Shown here: piece after piece, positions 59,489 through 64,000 of the stretch
Layout of the letters: each line of letters begins with the position of its first letter
Numbering within the stretch: position 1 is the stretch's first letter
Source of the DNA: an uncultured Clostridia bacterium
GTDB lineage: Bacteria; Bacillota; Clostridia; Oscillospirales; Acutalibacteraceae
Direction: 5' to 3'
Assembly: GCA_938034875.1 (NCBI GenBank)
Contig: CALHND010000019.1
Span: forward strand, 1 to 64,000
Length of the DNA stretch: 64,000 bases
Translations under genes and position numbers: made by a program
Notes under the pieces: generated by a model
Told to the model about the DNA's origin: nothing
Database searches by the model: none
What the model saw: the letters and a program-made list of their open reading frames with translations, nothing else

Positions 59489-60006
59489 TGAACAGAGCAA
59501 GGGTTTGCTGCTTTACCGGTCACCGTCCGGAAGCTCTTTTTAAAGACGAAGATGAATATACCGTTTACAATTATATTTTAATAGCAGTTAAGGATGCCGT
59601 ACTTGACGGATATACACAATTTATGTGCGGTGGTTGCCGCGGTGGCGATATTCTGTTTGGTGAAGCGGTTAATGAACTGAAAAAAACTAATGATAACATT
59701 CGTCTTATATGCGTGCTGCCGTATCGAGGCCAGGCTGAAGGGTGGCCAGGATCTGATCGTAATCGCTACGCCGACCTGCTTGATGCAGCTGACGATGTTA
59801 TTTGTTTACATGATGAATATTCAAAGGGATGCATGCATCAACGTAATCGTTACATGGTCGACCGTTCATCATTACTTATTGCAGCGTATAACGGAACAAA
59901 GGGCGGCACAGAATTCACGGTGAACTATGCAAAAAAGCAAGGTTTACGCATAGTGAATGTGCTTACTCCTCAGGGCCAACAATCAGATCAACTGTCTTTT
60001 TTATAA
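59488..60006 (+). CDS. SLOG-fold (DUF1273-like) protein
   Basis: 172 residues, start in the TAATG overlap with nrdR. CCFTGHRPEALF and the glycine-rich MCGGCRGGDILFGEAV are the YpsA/DUF1273 marks of the SLOG superfamily (Smf/DprA-SLOG-LOG), predicted to bind nucleotides or nucleotide-derived ligands. Later RNRYMVDRSSLLIAAYNGTKGGTEFTVNYAKKQG is also typical. The coupling with the dATP sensor NrdR suggests a nucleotide-linked role, which is inference. The 3' end overlaps the converging gene at 59963. Confidence 0.85.
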   Translation: MNRARVCCFTGHRPEALFKDEDEYTVYNYILIAVKDAVLDGYTQFMCGGCRGGDILFGEAVNELKKTNDNIRLICVLPYRGQAEGWPGSDRNRYADLLDAADDVICLHDEYSKGCMHQRNRYMVDRSSLLIAAYNGTKGGTEFTVNYAKKQGLRIVNVLTPQGQQSDQLSFL

Positions 60007-60259
60007 TTAATGATTGCAGTTTTATTACAGGCGGAGTCAGAAATGACTGCGCCTGTTTTATTTTTTCGCTTTCAGTGTTAAGCGTGTATGTGCTGCCAAA
60101 TGCAGAAATTGAGCTGTCGCTGATTTCTACAGTAGGGGATACATCATCATAACCTATGCTCCGGGTTACTTCGTCCGTGTAAACTATAGCTGAAAATGTG
60201 GCTAATGGGATCAGCGTAATCAAAAGCGTAATTATAAACGCGCGAATAAATTTTATCAC
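59963..60259 (-). CDS. Small membrane-anchored protein downstream of gpr (98 aa)
   Basis: Starts in an ATGA overlap with the gpr stop, the main evidence that it is real. One N-terminal membrane segment or uncleaved signal (FIRAFIITLLITLIPLATFSAIV), then about 70 residues with DDVSPTVEISDSSISAFGSTY and a helix-prone end. It overlaps the converging SLOG gene by 44 bp at the 3' ends. No family recognised. In many Clostridia this position after gpr holds spoIIP; no SpoIIP amidase sequence is visible here. Confidence 0.6.
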   Translation of the reverse strand: MIKFIRAFIITLLITLIPLATFSAIVYTDEVTRSIGYDDVSPTVEISDSSISAFGSTYTLNTESEKIKQAQSFLTPPVIKLQSLIIKKTVDLIVGPEE

Positions 60260-61119
60260 AGCAAAGCCATCAGCGTTTCTCTGTCAATTGATTGCTGTAA
60301 AGCGCAGTTAATCGCGCGCGATACAGTTCCTGCACCACGAGATACCAACAGATCTATTTCTTGCGGTGTTACTATCATTTTTGCCCCACGCGGATTTACT
60401 GTGTTACTGCATTCATGCCCTGTCAAATCTTGTGCAAGGGTTACAGCATCTACTACGGTTGGTATGCCGACAGCTATTACCGGAACTCCTACAGTGCGAC
60501 GACTTATTTCTGCTCTTGAATTGCCAACACCCGAACCGGGGCATATGCCGGCATCCGACATTTGAACGGTGCAACCGAGTCTGTTTAAACAGCGCGAAGC
60601 CAGTGCGTCGATTACAATAACTGCCTTGGGTTTTATGAGCTCAACAATACCTGCAATAATTTCTCCGGTTTCTATTCCTGTCTGTCCCAGCACGCCGGGC
60701 GCAATTACGGCCACCGGTCTCATATCATCAAGCCCTATTGAACGAGCAATTTCACCTTCAATATGTCTTGTTGCAAGAATGCCATTTGCGGCTTTAGGAC
60801 CTATTGCATCGGGAGTAATTGATGTGTTTCCGAGTCCAGCAACAAGTACAAGCCCTTTTTTGGGTAAGAATTCTGATAATTCTTTGCTGATTGCATCAAC
60901 AGCGTCATCGTTCAATTCACCGCTGTCTGTAAGAGGAGGCATTTCAACCGTAACATATGTCCCTAACGGTTTTCCGAGTGCCTTCTCACCTTTGCTGTTT
61001 TTTATAATAATTCTTGTAATTTTTATATCACCAATATTTTCTTCAACGCTTTCAATACCATCGGTAATATCTGGATTCAACTCTCTTTGTTCTAATGCAA
61101 GGTCTGTTCTAATAGACAT
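60256..61119 (-). CDS. gpr: Germination protease GPR
   Basis: 287 residues from ATG 61117-61119 (GGAGG 5 nt ahead; an earlier ATG lacks a site). Peptidase family A25: it degrades small acid-soluble spore proteins when spores germinate. MSIRTDLALEQREL is the conserved N-terminus, GLGNTSITPDAIGP and APGVLGQTGIETGEI the core, VIDALASRCL and GVPVIAVGIPTVVDAV the C-half. The pro-segment before DLALE is only about five residues, shorter than in Bacillus. The gene shows that the organism makes, or recently made, endospores. A CATAATA sequence at 61151-61157 resembles a forespore sigma -10 box, without a clear -35. Confidence 0.95.
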   Translation of the reverse strand: MSIRTDLALEQRELNPDITDGIESVEENIGDIKITRIIIKNSKGEKALGKPLGTYVTVEMPPLTDSGELNDDAVDAISKELSEFLPKKGLVLVAGLGNTSITPDAIGPKAANGILATRHIEGEIARSIGLDDMRPVAVIAPGVLGQTGIETGEIIAGIVELIKPKAVIVIDALASRCLNRLGCTVQMSDAGICPGSGVGNSRAEISRRTVGVPVIAVGIPTVVDAVTLAQDLTGHECSNTVNPRGAKMIVTPQEIDLLVSRGAGTVSRAINCALQQSIDRETLMALL

Positions 61120-61208
61120 TTTAACCTCCAACGTAGTGTGTTTTATGCTATATTATGTGCAGAATAGGTGAATTTAAAAAAATATTGGATGTTAATTGTA
61201 AAAAATAC

Positions 61209-61237
61209 TTGCAATTTGGTATCATAAATGGTATCAT
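61209..61237 (+). promoter_or_regulatory. Promoter of rpsT
   Basis: TTGCAA (61209-61214), 17-bp spacer, TATCAT (61232-61237), about 50 bp before the rpsT start. Confidence 0.6.
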
Positions 61238-61284
61238 TACTGTTGCTTATTGAGATTTATGTAATTTTTGAAGGAGGTGTAAGT

Positions 61285-61545
61285 ATGCCTAATATCAAAT
61301 CCGCTAAGAAGCGTGTTCAGGTCGCTGAAATTAGAGCAGCTCGTAACAAGGCTTGCAATTCTGCGCTGAAAACCTCCATTAAAAAGGCTAATGTAGCTAT
61401 TGAAACCAACGCTGCAGAAAAGGTAGAAGTTGTAAAGGCTGCTATCAAGAGTATTGATCAGGCTGCTGCGAAGGGAATTCTTCATAAGAACTGTGCAGCA
61501 CACAAAAAGTCGGCTATCGTTAAGAAGCTGAACGCTGCTGAATAA
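61285..61545 (+). CDS. rpsT: Small-subunit ribosomal protein S20
   Basis: 86 residues from ATG 61285 (GGAGGTG 6 nt ahead). MPNIKSAKKRVQVAEIRAARN and the C-terminal GILHKNCAAHKKSAIVKKLN are diagnostic of S20. It binds 16S rRNA early in assembly. Divergent from gpr, as in many Clostridia, and closed by a terminator. Confidence 0.98.
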   Translation: MPNIKSAKKRVQVAEIRAARNKACNSALKTSIKKANVAIETNAAEKVEVVKAAIKSIDQAAAKGILHKNCAAHKKSAIVKKLNAAE

Positions 61546-61560
61546 TTTTTCAGAACAAAA

Positions 61561-61597
61561 GGGCTCTATACCAATAGGTATAGAGTCTTTTTTTAAT
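61561..61597 (+). terminator. Terminator after rpsT
   Basis: GGCTCTATACC (61562-61572), AATA loop, GGTATAGAGTC (61577-61587), then seven T. Confidence 0.93.
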
Positions 61598-61644
61598 TTA
61601 TTTTTATTACTAATAAAAAAAGCTAAACTTTTATGGCAAAACTA

Positions 61645-61672
61645 TTGACAAAAATTTTCCATATGTTATAAT
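61645..61672 (+). promoter_or_regulatory. Promoter of the Crp/Fnr gene
   Basis: TTGACA (61645-61650), 16-bp spacer, TATAAT (61667-61672): both boxes perfect. The predicted start point falls inside the palindrome that follows. Confidence 0.85.
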
Positions 61673-61689
61673 TGTCTCAAATGAGACAA
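61672..61689 (+). promoter_or_regulatory. Palindromic operator, probable Crp/Fnr autoregulatory site
   Basis: TTGTCTCAAATGAGACAA: two perfect 8-bp arms (TTGTCTCA / TGAGACAA) around AA, touching the -10 box and covering the start point. The size and symmetry fit a dimeric Crp/Fnr-type regulator, encoded 15 bp downstream. Position implies repression. Confidence 0.7.
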
Positions 61690-61703
61690 ATACGAGGTGC
61701 TTT

Positions 61704-62357
61704 ATGTTTGATGAGCGCACACATTACATTTTTAAAAATGTAAACAGTCAGATACTCAGTGATTTTTTAAATGATGAACGGTGTGAGCGTCTTTGTTTTA
61801 AAAAGGATGATACAATATTTAGTCCCGGCGTTTACCGTCGCAGTATAGGAATAATCACTTTTGGCAGTGCTATTGTACGCAAACCACATGTAATGGGGGA
61901 TTCGGTTGTTCTAAGGCATATGGGCGAAGGCGACATTTTTGGCGTGGCGGCGTTATTTAATTCTAGTGAAGAATATGTAACTGAGATTATAGCTGCAAGC
62001 GATTGTAAAGTAACTTTTTTTAACGAAAATATGATTGAGGAGCTTCTTAAGGCAGATAATAACTTTGTCATAAACTACATTTCTGCTTTAAGCTCTCGCA
62101 TAAATTATCTGAATATGCTTATTTCAGGTTATTCATCTCAAACTTCATGCGGTAAATTGTCACATTATTTGCTATTAAATGAGCAAGGCGGTGTCGTAAA
62201 TGTAGGTTTCAGCATGACACAGCTATCCGAAAGACTTGGAGTCGGTCGAGCATCTCTTTATCGTGCTATTGACGATTTAGAATCATCAAATATTATTTGC
62301 CGAGACGGCAAATGTATATATATCAAAAATTTTGATAAATTAAAACAATACATTTAA
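61704..62357 (+). CDS. Crp/Fnr family transcriptional regulator
   Basis: 217 residues. N-terminal cyclic-nucleotide-binding-like beta-roll (about 20-115; FKKDDTIFSPGVYRRSIGII, LRHMGEGDIFGVAALFN), a long dimer helix (about 115-145), and a C-terminal winged helix (MTQLSERLGVGRASLYRAIDDLE, DNA-recognition helix). No N-terminal Cys cluster, so not an iron-sulfur FNR. The effector is unknown. The next gene, 15 bp away, encodes an ABC importer's binding protein, the likely target of control together with itself. Confidence 0.9.
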   Translation: MFDERTHYIFKNVNSQILSDFLNDERCERLCFKKDDTIFSPGVYRRSIGIITFGSAIVRKPHVMGDSVVLRHMGEGDIFGVAALFNSSEEYVTEIIAASDCKVTFFNENMIEELLKADNNFVINYISALSSRINYLNMLISGYSSQTSCGKLSHYLLLNEQGGVVNVGFSMTQLSERLGVGRASLYRAIDDLESSNIICRDGKCIYIKNFDKLKQYI

Positions 62358-62372
62358 TTGGAGGATACTATT

Positions 62373-63395
62373 ATGAAAAAATCAATCAAACTATTGGCGA
62401 TTATAGCTGCTGTTGTTATGACGGTATCAGTTTTTGCCGCTTGCGGTAAAAGCACCGAAGCTACATCATCACAGCCGGTTACTACAAGTGTACCTGTTGT
62501 AAAGACTAAGGTTAACATTGCAACACTTAAAGGACCTACCGGTATCGGTATGACATGGCTTATGGACGCCGCTGACAAAGGCACTGCTAAAAATGATTAC
62601 ACATACACAATTGCAGCAGCTCCTGATGAAATTACAGGAAAGCTTGTATCGGGAGCTCTGGATATAGCCGCAATACCAACAAATGCTGCAGCAACTCTTT
62701 ATAATAAGACAAAAGGCGGCGTAAAGCTGCTTAGTCTTAATACCCTTGGTGTTTTGTACATTCTTGAGGACGGCGACGATATTAAGTCGGTAGCTGATCT
62801 TAAAGGTGCTACAATCGGCGCAAGCGGACAGGGTGCAGTTCCGGAATTTGTACTCAATTATGTTCTTAAACAAAACGGAATTGATCCTGAAAAAGATGTA
62901 AATGTAAAGTGGTTTGATGAGCACAGCGAACTTGCTGCACAAATGCTAGCAGATAAAATTGAAGTAGCTATTGTACCTGAGCCGTTTGTAACTACCATTA
63001 CCATGCAGGAAGATGACATTCGCGTTGCACTCAATATGACTGAAGAGTGGGACAAGGTTGCAGATTGCACACTCTCAATGGGTTGTATAGCTGTTCGCAC
63101 CGAATTTGCAGACAAAAATCCCGAAGCAGTTAAAATGTTCCTTGAAGAATATGCTGCATCGGTTCAAAAAGCAAATAATAGTGTTGACGAAACAGCTAAA
63201 CTTTGTGTACAATATGAAATAGTTGCAAAGGCACCTATTGCAGTATCTGCCATTCCGCGCTGCAATATGGTAACAGTAACGGGAGACGAAATGGTTAACC
63301 AGATTAAAGGTTTCTATGATTTGCTTTATACGTTTAATCCTGGTCTTATAGGGGGTGCTGTGCCCGATGATGGTTTCTACTACACGGCGGGCTAA
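62373..63395 (+). CDS. ABC transporter substrate-binding lipoprotein (NMT1/SsuA type)
   Basis: 340 residues from ATG 62373 (GGAGG 8 nt ahead). Lipoprotein signal KKSIKLLAIIAAVVMTVSVFAAC with the lipobox FAAC, then a Ser/Thr-rich spacer. The mature part has the periplasmic-binding fold of the NMT1/THI5-like and SsuA/TauA families: DEITGKLVSGALDIAAIPTNAA, GATIGASGQGAVPEFVLNYVLKQNGIDPEKDVNVKW and VAIVPEPFVT. Ligands in this class are sulfonates, nitrate, thiamine precursors and others; it cannot be told here. The permease gene follows. Confidence 0.9.
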   Translation: MKKSIKLLAIIAAVVMTVSVFAACGKSTEATSSQPVTTSVPVVKTKVNIATLKGPTGIGMTWLMDAADKGTAKNDYTYTIAAAPDEITGKLVSGALDIAAIPTNAAATLYNKTKGGVKLLSLNTLGVLYILEDGDDIKSVADLKGATIGASGQGAVPEFVLNYVLKQNGIDPEKDVNVKWFDEHSELAAQMLADKIEVAIVPEPFVTTITMQEDDIRVALNMTEEWDKVADCTLSMGCIAVRTEFADKNPEAVKMFLEEYAASVQKANNSVDETAKLCVQYEIVAKAPIAVSAIPRCNMVTVTGDEMVNQIKGFYDLLYTFNPGLIGGAVPDDGFYYTAG

Positions 63396-64000
63396 GTTAA
63401 TAAAAATAGGTAAAATGATTATGGTCTCGGGCATATGGCTCGGACTGTGGTTCTTGATAAGTGCAGCAATTGATAAGGAGATACTTTTTGTATCTCCTTA
63501 TCGTGTTGTTTTGACATTGTGTATGCTTGTCACAGACAGTGCATTTTGGTTTTCTGCGGGAATGTCTATTTTTCGTATAACTGTCGGGTTTTCCATCGGA
63601 ATCATATTCGGCATATCATGCGCTGTTCTTGCACACCGTTTTGAATTTTTTAGGTTGTTCATCAAACCACTGTTTACAGTTGTTCGAGCTACTCCTGTAG
63701 CATCATTCATTATTCTTGCACTGGTTTGGATATCTGATAATTCAAATGTTCCGATTTTTATCAGTTTTCTTATGGTTTTGCCTATTGCGTGGGGCAATGT
63801 TTACACCGGTCTCGGTCAGGTAGACAGCGGTTTACTTGACGTAGCTCATTTATTCCGATTTGGTTGGTTAAAAAAATTACGACTGGTTTATTTACCGTCG
63901 GTAATGCCTTACATAATGTCAGCTGTAACTACCGGACTTGGTCTTGCATGGAAAGCAGGAATTGCTGCAGAAGTACTTTGCACGCCTAAATTTTCAATAG
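63370..64000 (+). CDS. ABC transporter permease (SsuC type), truncated by the window
   Basis: The frame is open from ATG 63370 (overlapping the binding-protein gene by 26 bp; a GGGGGTG site lies 12 nt ahead) to the window end, 210 codons. ATGs at 63415 and 63421 are alternative starts. It has about five hydrophobic segments so far. FKPLFTVVRATPVASFIILALVW-like and VAHLFRFGWLKKLRLVYLPSVMPYIMSAV match the binding-protein-dependent permease EAA loop region of the SsuC/TauC/NitT family, and GLGLAWKAGIAAEVL is also typical. The ATPase gene is expected just beyond the window. Confidence 0.9.
   Translation, partial: MVSTTRRAKLIKIGKMIMVSGIWLGLWFLISAAIDKEILFVSPYRVVLTLCMLVTDSAFWFSAGMSIFRITVGFSIGIIFGISCAVLAHRFEFFRLFIKPLFTVVRATPVASFIILALVWISDNSNVPIFISFLMVLPIAWGNVYTGLGQVDSGLLDVAHLFRFGWLKKLRLVYLPSVMPYIMSAVTTGLGLAWKAGIAAEVLCTPKFSI

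Noticed and set aside
61151..61157. CATAATA as a sigma-G/F promoter for gpr
   Set aside because: The -10 matches, but no G-x-A-T-R type -35 sits 17-18 bp upstream, so I did not list it as a feature.
60569..61171. 200-codon open frame on the plus strand opposite gpr
   Set aside because: It is the mirror of gpr codon usage, has no ribosome site and a Ser/Ile-rich low-complexity product. gpr is unmistakable on the other strand.

Overview
The window looks like a stretch of core chromosome from an endospore-forming member of the Clostridia, most likely an Oscillospirales/Ruminococcaceae-type gut anaerobe. This is an inference from four things: the germination protease gpr together with whiA, hprK, ydbS/ydbT-type PH-domain and DUF5711-type genes; strong Gram-positive Shine-Dalgarno sites with frequent TTG/GTG starts; moderately AT-rich DNA with clear sigma-A promoters; and an L27 precursor paired with the Prp protease. 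I saw no tRNA or rRNA gene, no CRISPR array, no intact transposase and no phage module.

Layout. 1-2.9 kb: a truncated zinc-ribbon gene, a possible relic of a mobile element, then lysS and greA on the minus strand. 3-9.9 kb: an unknown gene, rarA, a pair of membrane PH-domain proteins, metG and tatD. 9.9-18 kb: yebC, a membrane glycosyltransferase, a tiny Asn/Gln-rich heptad-repeat ORF, cysK, the biotin pair birA-bioY with a likely BirA operator, a small LysM protein and an OmpR-type two-component system. 18.1-20.9 kb: rplU-prp-rpmA, obgE and mrnC. 21-24.4 kb: an MFS transporter and a GH3 glucosidase. 24.5-25.7 kb: a small conserved gene, then an FMN riboswitch controlling ribU. 25.8-35.8 kb: a long co-directional block ruvA-ruvB-glmM-methyltransferase-ecfA1-ecfA2-ecfT-truA-DUF5711-cvpA-pgsA. 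35.9-41 kb: a ClpE-like unfoldase facing clpC, with a small gene between them. 41.1-44 kb: a Cys-rich mini-membrane protein and a GH31 glucosidase. 45.7-55.7 kb: the classic hprK-glucokinase-murB-rapZ-whiA-dnaE block followed by pfkA and a dCMP deaminase. 55.8-64 kb: GH27 alpha-galactosidase with a coupled mini zinc-ribbon gene, a phosphatase, a membrane-anchored protein, nrdR with a SLOG-type gene, gpr with a small membrane protein, rpsT, and a Crp/Fnr regulator leading into an ABC importer that runs off the window end.

How the parts work together. EcfA1-EcfA2-EcfT forms the shared energy module that would power the two substrate-binding S components present here, RibU (riboflavin, under FMN riboswitch control) and BioY (biotin, probably under BirA control). 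HPrK, glucokinase, PfkA and three cytoplasmic-looking glycosidases (GH3, GH31, GH27) describe a saccharolytic metabolism with HPr-based carbon control. Both LysRS and MetRS carry the same C-terminal tRNA-binding OB-fold domain.

Most of the window is ordinary housekeeping. I did not find a clear-cut new multi-gene system. The best leads are the Asn/Gln heptad-repeat micro-protein, the Cys-rich micro-protein, the perfect 18-bp palindrome at the Crp/Fnr promoter, the zinc-ribbon micro-protein coupled to the alpha-galactosidase, the missing spoIIP next to gpr, and the possible element scar beside lysS.
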